This document shows positions 23,986-32,708 of a DNA stretch of 64,000 nucleotides, piece by piece. Both the position numbers and the translations under genes were made by a program. Location: assembly GCF_003574215.1 (NCBI RefSeq), contig NZ_AP018558.1:1628501-1692500 (forward strand), in the 5' to 3' direction. The notes beneath the pieces are model-generated. The model saw only the letters and a program-made list of their open reading frames with translations. It did not search any database and was not told the origin of the DNA. Each line of letters begins with the position of its first letter. Within the stretch, counting starts at the first letter, position 1. Source of the DNA: Hydrogenophilus thermoluteolus (GTDB lineage Bacteria; Pseudomonadota; Gammaproteobacteria; Burkholderiales; Rhodocyclaceae).

Positions 23986-26618
23986 AAGAGAAGTACGACG
24001 CCTTTTCGATCGAACAGACCGTCCAAAACGAGTGGGAAGCCACGCAACCCTTCGCGGTGGCCGAAGACCCCAACCGCCCGAAGTTCTACTGCCTCTCGAT
24101 GTTCCCCTACCCCTCCGGCAAACTCCACATGGGACATGTGCGCAACTACACGATCGGCGACGTCCTGGCCCGAGCCAAACGGATGCAAGGGTTCAACGTG
24201 CTCCAACCGATGGGGTGGGACGCATTTGGGATGCCCGCGGAAAATGCCGCGCTTCAAAACGGCGTACCCCCCGCGCAATGGACCTACAGCAACATCGCCT
24301 ATATGAAGGGGCAATTGAAACGGTTGGGTTTTGCGATCGACTGGCAACGCGAACTCACCACCTGCCGTCCCGAATACTATCGGTGGGAGCAGTGGCTCTT
24401 CAAACGGCTCTACCAGAAGCGGTTGATCTACCGCAAGATGGGTTGGGTCAATTGGGACCCGGTCGACCAGACGGTGCTCGCGAACGAACAGGTGATCGAC
24501 GGCCGCGGGTGGCGCAGCGGTGCGCTCGTGGAAAAGCGCGAAATTCCCATGTACTACATGCGCATCACCGCGTACGCCGAAGAACTGCTGCAAGGGCTCG
24601 AAACGCTCCCCGGTTGGCCGGAACAAGTCAAACGGATGCAAGCGAACTGGATCGGCAAGAGCGTTGGCGCCGAGGTTCGGTTCCCCTACGACGAAGACTC
24701 GATCGGCGAAAGCGGTGTGCTCACTGTCTTCACCACCCGTCCAGACACCTTGATGGGCGCCACCTACGTCGCGGTCGCGGCCGAGCATCCGCTCGCGACG
24801 AAAGCCGCGCAAAACGACCCGCAATTGGCCGAATTCATTGCCGAATGCCGCCGGGGGTCGGTCGCCGAGGCCGACCTCGCGACCATGGAAAAGAAAGGGA
24901 TGCCCACCCCCTATTTCGTGCGTCACCCCCTCACGGGCGAAAAACTCCCCGTCTGGGTTGCGAATTACGTCTTGATGGCGTACGGCGAAGGGGCGGTGAT
25001 GGCGGTGCCCGCGCACGACGAACGCGATTACGCCTTCGCGCAAAAATATCGTCTGCCGATTCGCCAAGTCATTCGTCCCGACGGCTTCACCGGCACGATC
25101 GACGGCAGAGGCCCATGGGAAGAGACCTTTGCGGCCAAAGGGACACTGGTCGACTCCGGCCCCTTCACCGGGCTCACGTCGGAGCAAGCGTTCGACGCCA
25201 TCATCGCCGCGCTCGCGGAAAAAGGGCTGGGTCAGCAGCGGGTCCAATATCGCTTGCGCGATTGGGGGATCTCACGCCAACGCTACTGGGGTTGCCCAAT
25301 TCCGGTGATTCACTGCGACCACTGCGGTGAGGTACTCGTCCCCGACGAACAACTCCCCGTCGTTCTGCCCGAATCGGTCGAGATCACCGGTCGCGGCTCA
25401 CCGCTAGCTGAACTCGCCGACTGGGTCAACGTCCCCTGCCCCGAATGCGGGCGACCCGCACGGCGGGAAACCGACACGATGGACACCTTCGTCGAATCGA
25501 GTTGGTATTTCCTGCGTTACTGTTGTCCCGACAACGACCAGGCGATGGTCGACGACCGGGTCAAGTACTGGATGCCCGTCGACCAATACATCGGCGGAAT
25601 CGAGCACGCGATCCTGCACCTACTCTATTCTCGCTTCTTCACCCGTGCGATGCGGGACCTCGGGCTCATCCCCTTTTCGGAACCCTTCACCAACCTCTTG
25701 ACACAGGGGATGGTCGTTGCCGAAACCTTCTACCGCGAAGACCCGACAACCGGCAAAAAAACCTGGATCAATCCGGCCGACGTGATCCTGGAACGCGACA
25801 GCAAAGGTCGACCGATCTCCGCGGTACACCGCGTCGATGGCAAACCGGTCACCATCGGCGGCATCGAGAAGATGTCGAAGTCCAAAAACAACGGTGTCGA
25901 CCCACAAGCCCTCATCGACCAATACGGCGCCGACACCGCGCGCTTCTTCATCATCTTCGCCGCGCCGCCGGAAGCGCAGCTCGAATGGTCCGATGCGGGC
26001 GTCGAAGGGGCACATCGCTTCTTGCGCCGTGTTTGGGCGTTCGGCGTTCGCTACCGCAACGAAATCGCGCCCCAGCTTCCCACGACCGCTGAGGCGCGCA
26101 GCTCGGCGCTGCGGCAACTTGCCGCGCCCCTGGCTGCGGCACGGCGCGAATTGCACCTCATCCTGGAACAGGCGAACCGTGACCTGGCGAAACTCCAATT
26201 CAATACCGTCGCAGCCGCGACGATGAAAATGCTCAACCTGCTCGAGCGCCTGCCCGATGGTGACGCAACCGAACGCGCGGCGCTCGCGCACGAAGGGTTC
26301 TCGATTCTCCTCAGAGTGCTCGCACCGATCACCCCGCACGTCACCGAGATCCTGTGGCGCGAATGCGGCTTCGGCACATCGCTGCTCGACGCCCCGTGGC
26401 CCGAAGTCGATTCCGACGCGCTCACGGTCGCCGAAATCGAACTGGTTTTGCAAATCAACGGCAAGACTCGCGGCAAAGTCACTGTCCCGTCCGACGCCGC
26501 CGAAACCACGATTCGCGAACGCACGCTGGCGCACGAACTCGTTCAGGCGGCACTCGATGGGAAGGAGCCGCGGCGTGTGATCATCGTTCCGGGAAGGCTC
26601 GTCAATGTCGTCGTTTGA
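23982..26618 (+). CDS. leuS: leucine-tRNA ligase
   Basis: LeuRS charges tRNA-Leu. The 878-aa class I synthetase has the HIGH motif as PYPSGKLHMGHVRNY (about 40-55), the CP1 editing domain with TRPDTLMGATYVAVAAEHPL, DTMDTFVESSWYFLRY, and the KMSKS loop EKMSKSKNNGVDP (about 628-640). It has the bacterial C-terminal domain (VAEIELVLQINGKTRGKV). AAGGA lies 6 bases before the start. lptE begins 14 bases inside its 3' end. The upstream leader suggests control by leucine or charging level. Confidence 0.97.
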   Translation: MKEKYDAFSIEQTVQNEWEATQPFAVAEDPNRPKFYCLSMFPYPSGKLHMGHVRNYTIGDVLARAKRMQGFNVLQPMGWDAFGMPAENAALQNGVPPAQWTYSNIAYMKGQLKRLGFAIDWQRELTTCRPEYYRWEQWLFKRLYQKRLIYRKMGWVNWDPVDQTVLANEQVIDGRGWRSGALVEKREIPMYYMRITAYAEELLQGLETLPGWPEQVKRMQANWIGKSVGAEVRFPYDEDSIGESGVLTVFTTRPDTLMGATYVAVAAEHPLATKAAQNDPQLAEFIAECRRGSVAEADLATMEKKGMPTPYFVRHPLTGEKLPVWVANYVLMAYGEGAVMAVPAHDERDYAFAQKYRLPIRQVIRPDGFTGTIDGRGPWEETFAAKGTLVDSGPFTGLTSEQAFDAIIAALAEKGLGQQRVQYRLRDWGISRQRYWGCPIPVIHCDHCGEVLVPDEQLPVVLPESVEITGRGSPLAELADWVNVPCPECGRPARRETDTMDTFVESSWYFLRYCCPDNDQAMVDDRVKYWMPVDQYIGGIEHAILHLLYSRFFTRAMRDLGLIPFSEPFTNLLTQGMVVAETFYREDPTTGKKTWINPADVILERDSKGRPISAVHRVDGKPVTIGGIEKMSKSKNNGVDPQALIDQYGADTARFFIIFAAPPEAQLEWSDAGVEGAHRFLRRVWAFGVRYRNEIAPQLPTTAEARSSALRQLAAPLAAARRELHLILEQANRDLAKLQFNTVAAATMKMLNLLERLPDGDATERAALAHEGFSILLRVLAPITPHVTEILWRECGFGTSLLDAPWPEVDSDALTVAEIELVLQINGKTRGKVTVPSDAAETTIRERTLAHELVQAALDGKEPRRVIIVPGRLVNVVV

Positions 26619-27120
26619 GACCCAGCGCCGCCGCGTATTGACCGGCGTCGCGCTCGTGCCGGCGCTTCTTCTCGCTGCGTGCGGTTTTCGCCCTCGTCAT
26701 TACGTGGGGTTGGCGCAGCGCACGCTCCACTTCCGTTTCGACCGTGCCGCAGCACTCGAACCGCTCGTTCACGAGATGCTCGCGGGCACACCGGCAACGG
26801 TGGTCACGGACCCCAAAGCCGCGGACGCGACGGTCGTTTTGGGGCCGCTCGAAGAAGCGCGGGAGATCATCGCGCTCTCTGCCAGCGGGACGGTTCGCGA
26901 ATACGCGTTGCGCAGCGTCCTGACCGTTCGCCTCGTCGACCGCGCAGGCGAAGAGCGGCTGCCGCCAACCCGCCTCGTTGCCGAACGGGACTACAGCTAC
27001 GACGACAGCCGCATCGCGGCCCGCGCTGAAGAGGAGCAGGTGATTCTCACCGACATGCGGCGCGAACTCCTCAGGCGTGCCCTCTTGCTCGTCGACCGTC
27101 GGCTTGTGGCGCGACCATGA
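26605..27120 (+). CDS. lptE: LPS-assembly lipoprotein LptE
   Basis: LptE plugs the LptD outer-membrane barrel and helps insert LPS. The 171-aa precursor has a lipoprotein signal ending LLLAACGFRPR, with the lipid-bearing Cys followed by the GF(R/Q)-(P/L) motif seen in LptE/RlpB. The rest is the small alpha/beta LptE domain (VREYALRSVLTVRLVDRAGE, LVAERDYSYDDSRIAARAEE). The leuS-lptE-holA order is standard in beta- and gammaproteobacteria. It overlaps leuS by 14 bases and holA by 4. Confidence 0.92.
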   Translation: MSSFETQRRRVLTGVALVPALLLAACGFRPRHYVGLAQRTLHFRFDRAAALEPLVHEMLAGTPATVVTDPKAADATVVLGPLEEAREIIALSASGTVREYALRSVLTVRLVDRAGEERLPPTRLVAERDYSYDDSRIAARAEEEQVILTDMRRELLRRALLLVDRRLVARP

Positions 27121-28163
27121 AATATCCCGCTGCCCGCCTGCCACAGCTCTTGACCCGCAGCCCGTTTCCCCCACTCTGGGCGGTGACGGGCGATGAGCCG
27201 CTCCTCATCGAAGAGGCCGCCGACGCGATTCGCACGCACGCCAAAGCAGCCGGGTTCACGGCGCGGGAACGGGTCGTCATCGACAAAGGGGATGCGCTCA
27301 CCACGCTCACACTCGCAACCGAGAGCCTCTCGCTCTTCGCCGAATCGCGTTTGCTGGAACTCCGCTTCCTGGTCCCCCCGCAGGGCAAAGAGGCACCCCT
27401 CTGGTTTGCCGCCCTCTGCGACCGGCCACCGGAAGCCACCGTCACCCTGCTGATTCTGCCCCCGCTCGACTGGGCCACGAAAAAGACACGCTGGTACCAA
27501 ACCCTCGAAAAAGGGGCGATCCTTGTCGAAACCCAAGCTCCGAGCCGCACGCAACTGCCCCAATGGTGGGCCGAACGGCTGCACGCCCAAGGGCAGCATG
27601 CCTCGCGCGAACTCTTGGCCTATTTGGCTGAATGCAGTGAAGGAAACCTGCTTGCCGCGAAACAACAACTGGTGCTCTTAGCCCTCCTCTTTCCACCCGG
27701 CCCCCTACCGGAAGCAGAGGTCCGCGCAGCAGTCGCCGAAGTCGCCCGCTTCGACCCGTTCGAACTGCGGCTTGCGGTCCTTACCCGCAACGCAACGCGC
27801 GCCGCCCGCCTGATCACCGCGCTGCGCGACGAAGGCGTAGCCGAAGCGCTCGTCCTCTGGGCGCTCGCTGCGGGCGTTCGCGCGCTTGCTCGAGCAAGCG
27901 AAGCCGCGGACCCGCGCGCGGTGGATGCGATCGCGAAAAGCGAAAAACTCTTCAGCCCTGTTGAAAAGCAGGCCTTGCGCAGCGCCACCCGATTGGAGTC
28001 CGCACAATGCCATCAGTGGCTCCGCCGAGTAGCACAACTCGACCGGATCGCCAAAGGGGTCGAAGCGGGTGACTTCTGGTGCGAAGCCGAACGTCTCGCG
28101 CTCGCGCTCAACCCCGCGACGCGCACCTCTGCCGACTTTTCCGTTACCTGGAGCACACTATGA
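27117..28163 (+). CDS. holA: DNA polymerase III subunit delta
   Basis: The delta subunit of the clamp loader, which opens the beta clamp. The 348-aa protein has the family N-terminus WAVTGDEPLLIEEAADAIR, the central FAESRLLELRFL region, and the domain III helices near HQWLRRVAQLDRIAKGVEAG. It lacks a P-loop, as expected for delta. It overlaps both lptE and proA by ATGA-type junctions, so the four genes are probably one transcript. Confidence 0.93.
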   Translation: MKYPAARLPQLLTRSPFPPLWAVTGDEPLLIEEAADAIRTHAKAAGFTARERVVIDKGDALTTLTLATESLSLFAESRLLELRFLVPPQGKEAPLWFAALCDRPPEATVTLLILPPLDWATKKTRWYQTLEKGAILVETQAPSRTQLPQWWAERLHAQGQHASRELLAYLAECSEGNLLAAKQQLVLLALLFPPGPLPEAEVRAAVAEVARFDPFELRLAVLTRNATRAARLITALRDEGVAEALVLWALAAGVRALARASEAADPRAVDAIAKSEKLFSPVEKQALRSATRLESAQCHQWLRRVAQLDRIAKGVEAGDFWCEAERLALALNPATRTSADFSVTWSTL

Positions 28164-29446
28164 CCGAAACCATCGACGCCTATTTCGACCGTCTGGGGCA
28201 AGCCGCGCGCACCGCCGCGCAAGCGATCGCGCGCGCGGGCACCGCACAGAAAAACGCGGCGCTTCGCGCGATCGCCGACGCGCTCGACGCTGCGCGTTCG
28301 GACCTTACCGCCGCTAACGAACACGACCTACAAGCGGCGCACGCAGCGGGCCTATCGCCCGCGCTGATCGACCGCCTCACGCTCTCCCCCAAAGTGATCG
28401 ACGCGATGATCGAAGGGCTCGAACAGATCGCGGACCTACCCGACCCTGTCGGCGAAATCCGCGAACTTCGGCAACGCCCCTCCGGTATCCAAGTGGGCCG
28501 AATGCGCGTGCCGCTCGGCGTGGTTGGCATCATCTATGAATCGCGCCCGAACGTCACCGTCGACGCCGCGGCTCTCTGCCTCAAAGCGGGCAACGCGGCG
28601 ATTCTTCGTGGCGGGAAAGAAGCGATCCACAGCAACCAGGCAATCGCCCGGTGCGTTCAGCAAGGATTGGCTGCGGCCCAGCTCCCGGCCATGGTCGTGC
28701 AGGTGATCGAACGAACCGAACGCGAACTCGTCACCCGCCTCGTGTCGTCGCCGCAATACGTCGATGTGATCGTGCCGCGCGGCGGCAAAGGGCTCATCGA
28801 AGCGGTCGCTCAAGCCGCGAAAGTCCCCGTGATCAAACACCTGGACGGCAATTGCCACGTCTACGTGCACGCTGCCGCGAAACCCGAATGGGTCGTCCCG
28901 ATCGTCGAAAACGCCAAAACCCACCGCTACGGGGTCTGTAACGCCGCAGAGACGCTCTTGATCGACGAAGCGGTTGCCCCTCGCTACCTCCCCGAGATCG
29001 GCGCGATGCTCGCGCGCCACGGCGTCGAGATGCGTTGTTGCCCGAAAGCGTGGTCCCTCTTGCATGCCGCGCCACAAGTTCCTGCCGAACTGCTCAAACC
29101 GGCCACCGAGGCCGATTGGGCGACCGAATACCTCGCCCCGATCCTCGCGATTCGGGTCGTCACCGGGCTCGATGACGCGATCGACCACATCGCGCGCTAC
29201 AGCTCGCACCACACCGAAGCGATCATCACGGAAGACTACTCGGCGGCGATGCGCTTTTTACGCGAAGTCGACTCCGCGTCGGTGATGGTAAACGCCTCGA
29301 CGCGCTTCGCCGACGGGTTCGAATACGGATTGGGTGCCGAAATCGGTATCTCTACCGACAAATTCCACGCGCGCGGCCCTGTAGGCTTGGAAGGCCTGAC
29401 CAGCGAAAAATGGATCGTACTGGGACACGGCACGATCCGCCGCTGA
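28160..29446 (+). CDS. proA: glutamate-5-semialdehyde dehydrogenase (gamma-glutamyl phosphate reductase)
   Basis: ProA reduces gamma-glutamyl phosphate to the semialdehyde in proline synthesis. The 428-aa aldehyde-dehydrogenase-fold protein has GVVGIIYESRPNVTVDAAAL, LCLKAGNAAILRGGKEAIHS, the catalytic Cys in NAKTHRYGVCNAAETLLID, and the C-terminal GLGAEIGISTDKFHARGPVG. The start at 28160 overlaps the holA stop. proB is not in the window. Confidence 0.96.
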   Translation: MTETIDAYFDRLGQAARTAAQAIARAGTAQKNAALRAIADALDAARSDLTAANEHDLQAAHAAGLSPALIDRLTLSPKVIDAMIEGLEQIADLPDPVGEIRELRQRPSGIQVGRMRVPLGVVGIIYESRPNVTVDAAALCLKAGNAAILRGGKEAIHSNQAIARCVQQGLAAAQLPAMVVQVIERTERELVTRLVSSPQYVDVIVPRGGKGLIEAVAQAAKVPVIKHLDGNCHVYVHAAAKPEWVVPIVENAKTHRYGVCNAAETLLIDEAVAPRYLPEIGAMLARHGVEMRCCPKAWSLLHAAPQVPAELLKPATEADWATEYLAPILAIRVVTGLDDAIDHIARYSSHHTEAIITEDYSAAMRFLREVDSASVMVNASTRFADGFEYGLGAEIGISTDKFHARGPVGLEGLTSEKWIVLGHGTIRR

Positions 29447-29545
29447 CGCGAAAACGCTGAGCCTGGACCGGTGCGAGGATCGTTGACCTGCGCGACGATG
29501 AGCGCTACGATACCATTTCATTCAAACGTTTGTTGGAGGAGAAAA

Positions 29546-30133
29546 ATGGTTCGTACGCTCATCGCTCTATTTCTCTCTTACGTACTGCTCGCCGCAGCCC
29601 CTGCGCAGGCGGAAATCAAGCTGGGCAGCGCCACTTTCCCCGAATCGATCACCCTCGACGGCACGCCGCTCCATCTCAATGGCGCAGGAATCCGCAGCAA
29701 GTTCATCTTCCACGTCTACGCGATGGGGCTCTATCTGCCGCAACCGGTCACCCTGGCCGAAGCCGCGCTCACCAGCCCCCCGCCACGCGCGATCCGCATT
29801 CAACTGCTGCGCGACCTCTCGGGCGCCACGTTCGCGGACGCGCTGATCGAAGGGCTGAAACAGAATCAACCGCAGGAAGCGCTCACCGCTTATCAAGCCA
29901 GCATCGACACTTTGCGCCAAGCGATCCTTTCGCACAGCGAATACAAAGAAAACAGCGTCGTTTTGATCAGCGAAGACAAAAACGGAACGGTGCACATCAC
30001 CGTTCAAGACAAACCGTTGGTCGAGCCGATTCAACAACCGGGCTTCTTTTCCCTGCTCCTGAGTATCTGGCTCGGCCCGAAACCCGCACAAGATTCCCTC
30101 AAAACCGAGCTCCTCAAAGGGAGCGCTTCCTGA
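29546..30133 (+). CDS. exported chalcone-isomerase-like protein
   Basis: The 195-aa precursor has a signal peptide MVRTLIALFLSYVLLAAAP ending AQA-E. The mature part has the bacterial chalcone-isomerase-like fold (LHLNGAGIRSKFIFHVYAMG, LYLPQPVTL, FADALIEGLKQNQP). These periplasmic proteins share the fold of plant CHI, but most have no proven enzymatic role. GGAGGAG lies 4 bases before the start. It appears monocistronic, with about 100 bases after proA. Confidence 0.82.
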   Translation: MVRTLIALFLSYVLLAAAPAQAEIKLGSATFPESITLDGTPLHLNGAGIRSKFIFHVYAMGLYLPQPVTLAEAALTSPPPRAIRIQLLRDLSGATFADALIEGLKQNQPQEALTAYQASIDTLRQAILSHSEYKENSVVLISEDKNGTVHITVQDKPLVEPIQQPGFFSLLLSIWLGPKPAQDSLKTELLKGSAS

Positions 30134-30187
30134 CGCGTTTCCTTACCGGTACAATCGTCGCTATACCCGATCCCGGAGATGGCGACG

Positions 30188-30697
30188 ATGCCGCCCCAAC
30201 CAAAACCCAACGCCACCCTGTGGGTTGTAGCCCGGCCGCTACTCGCCCCCTTTTGGCTGGAAATCGCGGCAACCGAAGACGGCACCGTGATTGCCGCTAC
30301 GTTTCGCACCGATCCTCCACCGTCTCGTCCGCAAGCGAACGCCCCTGCGGCGATTCATCAACTCAGCCACTGGCTCGACACCTGGCTCGAAGCACCGGCA
30401 ACCCCACTTTGGCCGCGGGTTGCACCACAAGGGACCCCATTTCAACAACGCGTCTGGAACGCGTTACGAACCATCCCCTGCGGTGAAACACGCACGTACG
30501 GTGCGCTTGCCGCGCACTTGTCTACCAGCCCGCGTGCGGTCGGCGCCGCGTGTGGCGCAAACCCCTGCCCGATCGTGATTCCCTGTCACCGAGTTGTCGG
30601 CAAAAACGGGGCGCTGATCGGCTTTTCCGGTGGTCATTCCGGTGCCTGGCTCGACCTCAAAGCATGGCTACTCGAGCGCGAAAACGCGCGAACGTGA
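30188..30697 (+). CDS. ogt: methylated-DNA-[protein]-cysteine S-methyltransferase
   Basis: It removes O6-alkyl groups from guanine by suicide transfer to its own Cys. The 169-aa protein has the active-site motif IPCHRVV near residue 133 and the helix-turn-helix part TPFQQRVWNALRTIPCGETR with arginine finger SPRAVGAACGANP. It lacks an AdaA-like domain, so it is the Ogt/MGMT type. The start at 30188 has GGAG 9 bases upstream; an ATG at 30179 abuts that site and is less likely. xerD begins inside its 3' end. Confidence 0.92.
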   Translation: MPPQPKPNATLWVVARPLLAPFWLEIAATEDGTVIAATFRTDPPPSRPQANAPAAIHQLSHWLDTWLEAPATPLWPRVAPQGTPFQQRVWNALRTIPCGETRTYGALAAHLSTSPRAVGAACGANPCPIVIPCHRVVGKNGALIGFSGGHSGAWLDLKAWLLERENART

Positions 30698-31608
30698 CGC
30701 GCGCCAAACCGGTTACGCTTACCCCCCTCTCCCAACAATGGATCGACGCGTTCATCGACCATCTGTGGTGGGAAGAGGGGCTGAGTGCAAACACCCGCGC
30801 GAGTTACCGCCACGACCTCACCGGCTTTGCCCAATGGCTCGAACAACGCAATGAAACTTTCCGCACGGTCACCGCGGTAACGCTCCTCACCTATCTGGCA
30901 GAAAAACCCAGTAAAACAGCTTCGCAACGGCGCCTGATCGCCTGTTGGCGGAAATTTTTCGGCTGGCTCGTCCGGGAAGGAAAAATGGCGCACAACCCAT
31001 GCCTGACTTTGACCCAACCGCCTTTGCCGCCCAGATTACCCAAAACCCTCACCGAAAACGAAGTCGAAAACCTGCTGCAGGCCCCGGACCCGGAAACCCT
31101 GTTGGGTTTACGCGACAAAGCGATACTCGAACTCCTCTACGCAACGGGTCTTCGCGTCGGCGAATTGGTCACATTGCACTTGGCGCAATTGCGGCTCCAA
31201 GAAGGTTGGCTCATCGCCACGGGGAAAGGGAATAAAGAACGGCTGATCCCTTTTGGGGAATTAGCTGGCGAATGGCTGAGCCGTTACCTGCGTGACGCGC
31301 GCCCCAAACTCTGCAAACCGCATACCACCGATGCACTTTTTCTCACCCAAAATGGCGGAGCGATGACTCGGCAACGCTGTTGGCAATTGATCAAACGCTA
31401 TGCCATCGCAGCAGGGATCGACCCGCGCAAAATTTCCCCCCATACCCTACGCCATGCGTTTGCCACCCACTTATTGAATCATGGCGCCGATTTACGCGCG
31501 GTCCAGATGTTACTTGGCCACGCCGATATCAGTACCACACAAATCTATACCCATGTCGCGCACGCCCGTCTCGAAGCGCTCTACCATCGCCACCACCCCC
31601 GCGCCTAA
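30664..31608 (+). CDS. xerD: site-specific tyrosine recombinase XerD
   Basis: XerD acts with XerC at dif to resolve chromosome dimers. The catalytic set is complete: Arg in ATGLRVGELV, Lys in GKGNKERL, HTLRHAFATHLLNHGADLRA, His in LLGHADISTTQ and Tyr in IYTHV. The C-terminus HHPRA is like XerD and not XerC. The N-terminal SAM-like domain starts at LSQQWIDAFIDHLWWEEGLS. From the ATG at 30664 it is 314 aa and overlaps ogt by 34 bases; a GTG at 30694 would give 304 aa. Neither has a clear ribosome site. Confidence 0.94.
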   Translation: MATRARKRANVTRAKPVTLTPLSQQWIDAFIDHLWWEEGLSANTRASYRHDLTGFAQWLEQRNETFRTVTAVTLLTYLAEKPSKTASQRRLIACWRKFFGWLVREGKMAHNPCLTLTQPPLPPRLPKTLTENEVENLLQAPDPETLLGLRDKAILELLYATGLRVGELVTLHLAQLRLQEGWLIATGKGNKERLIPFGELAGEWLSRYLRDARPKLCKPHTTDALFLTQNGGAMTRQRCWQLIKRYAIAAGIDPRKISPHTLRHAFATHLLNHGADLRAVQMLLGHADISTTQIYTHVAHARLEALYHRHHPRA

Positions 31609-31619
31609 TCCTCACGCGC

Positions 31620-31647
31620 TTGTCAAAACAAACAGTTTTGCTAAAAT
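31620..31647 (+). promoter_or_regulatory. promoter of the H-NS-like gene
   Basis: TTGTCA, 16 bases, TAAAAT, followed by an A/T-rich leader of about 36 bases to the ATG at 31684. This is one of the best sigma-70 matches in the window. Confidence 0.65.
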
Positions 31648-31683
31648 AGAAACGTTCGTTCAATTTATAAAAGGAATTCCGCT

Positions 31684-32049
31684 ATGGCTCTGCACAATAT
31701 CCCATTGGAAACGCTCGAAGCCCTTTCCATCGAAGCTTTGGAAGAGCTGAAAAAAGATATCGAAAAAACCATCGTCAAAAAACAAGATGAGCGGCTCGAA
31801 CAACTCAAAGAAGAGGTTCGGCAAATGGCCGAACGGCTCGGCGTTCCCTTTGAAACGCTTCTGGAGCGGTTGACCCGCGAACGGAGTGGCAAGGGGCGCA
31901 AAAATAGCGCGCCGAAACGCAAACTGCCGTGGCGCTTCCGCCACCCTACCGATCCCGACAAAGGTTGGACGGGCCGCGGTTTGCCACCGAAATGGCTCCA
32001 AGAGTGGGAAGCCTCTGGGCGTTCGCGTGAAGAGCTGCGCATCGGCTAA
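31684..32049 (+). CDS. H-NS-family nucleoid-associated protein
   Basis: H-NS-type proteins bind AT-rich DNA and silence acquired genes. The 121-aa protein has an N-terminal oligomerising coiled coil (EALSIEALEELKKDIEKTIV, then KKQDERLEQLKEEVRQMAER) and the C-terminal DNA-binding motif RHPTDPDKGWTGRGLPPKWL followed by EWEASGR, close to the Bv3F/H-NS consensus. It has its own promoter, and plsY follows after 2 bases. The AT-rich leader could allow autorepression (inference). Confidence 0.9.
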   Translation: MALHNIPLETLEALSIEALEELKKDIEKTIVKKQDERLEQLKEEVRQMAERLGVPFETLLERLTRERSGKGRKNSAPKRKLPWRFRHPTDPDKGWTGRGLPPKWLQEWEASGRSREELRIG

Positions 32050-32051
32050 CG

Positions 32052-32708
32052 ATGAGTTGGCACATCCTGTTCGCGCTGCTCTTTGGCTACGCGCTCGGAT
32101 CCGTTCCCTTTGCGCTGATCACCAGTAAACTCTTCGGCTTGCCCGATCCGCGCACTTTCGGATCGAAAAACCCGGGCGCTACCAATGTGCTGCGCACCGG
32201 TCACAAAGGAGCAGCGCTTTTGACGCTCATCGGTGACGCTGGCAAAGGCGCCGCTGCGGTACTGATCGCACAAGCTGCGACGCAATCCCCCACCCTGGCG
32301 GCTGCCGCAGGGCTCGGCGCTTTTCTGGGCCACGTCTTCAGCTATTTCCTTCGTTTTCAGGGCGGGAAAGGGGTCGCTACCGCGCTCGGCGTCCTGTTGG
32401 CGATCCAACCGTTGTTGGGTCTCATCGCCGCGCTCATCTGGCTGACCGTCGCGGTGGTCTCCCGCTACTCGTCACTGGCGGCGCTCATTGCGGCGCTCCT
32501 TACCCCACCGCTCGCGTGGCTCCTCAACCGCACCCCAGCCGAAGTGGCTCTCGTCACCGTACTCGCAGCGATACTTATCGCACGACACCACCAAAACATT
32601 CGCAATCTTTTGCAAGGGACAGAGTCGAAAATCGGCGTTAAAGCGGCAACGGCCAGCGCGGATGGATCATCACCCGGTAATCCGTCTTCACCGGAAAACC
32701 CAACCTGA
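32052..32708 (+). CDS. plsY: glycerol-3-phosphate acyltransferase PlsY
   Basis: PlsY makes lysophosphatidic acid from acyl-phosphate and glycerol-3-phosphate at the inner membrane. The 218-aa protein has the expected membrane helices and the three signature loops: GYALGSVPFALI, the substrate loop SKNPGATNVLRTGHK, and FLRFQGGKGVATALGVLL. The C-terminal tail is short and hydrophilic. It overlaps the convergent tsaD by 71 bases, more than most convergent pairs. Confidence 0.95.
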   Translation: MSWHILFALLFGYALGSVPFALITSKLFGLPDPRTFGSKNPGATNVLRTGHKGAALLTLIGDAGKGAAAVLIAQAATQSPTLAAAAGLGAFLGHVFSYFLRFQGGKGVATALGVLLAIQPLLGLIAALIWLTVAVVSRYSSLAALIAALLTPPLAWLLNRTPAEVALVTVLAAILIARHHQNIRNLLQGTESKIGVKAATASADGSSPGNPSSPENPT

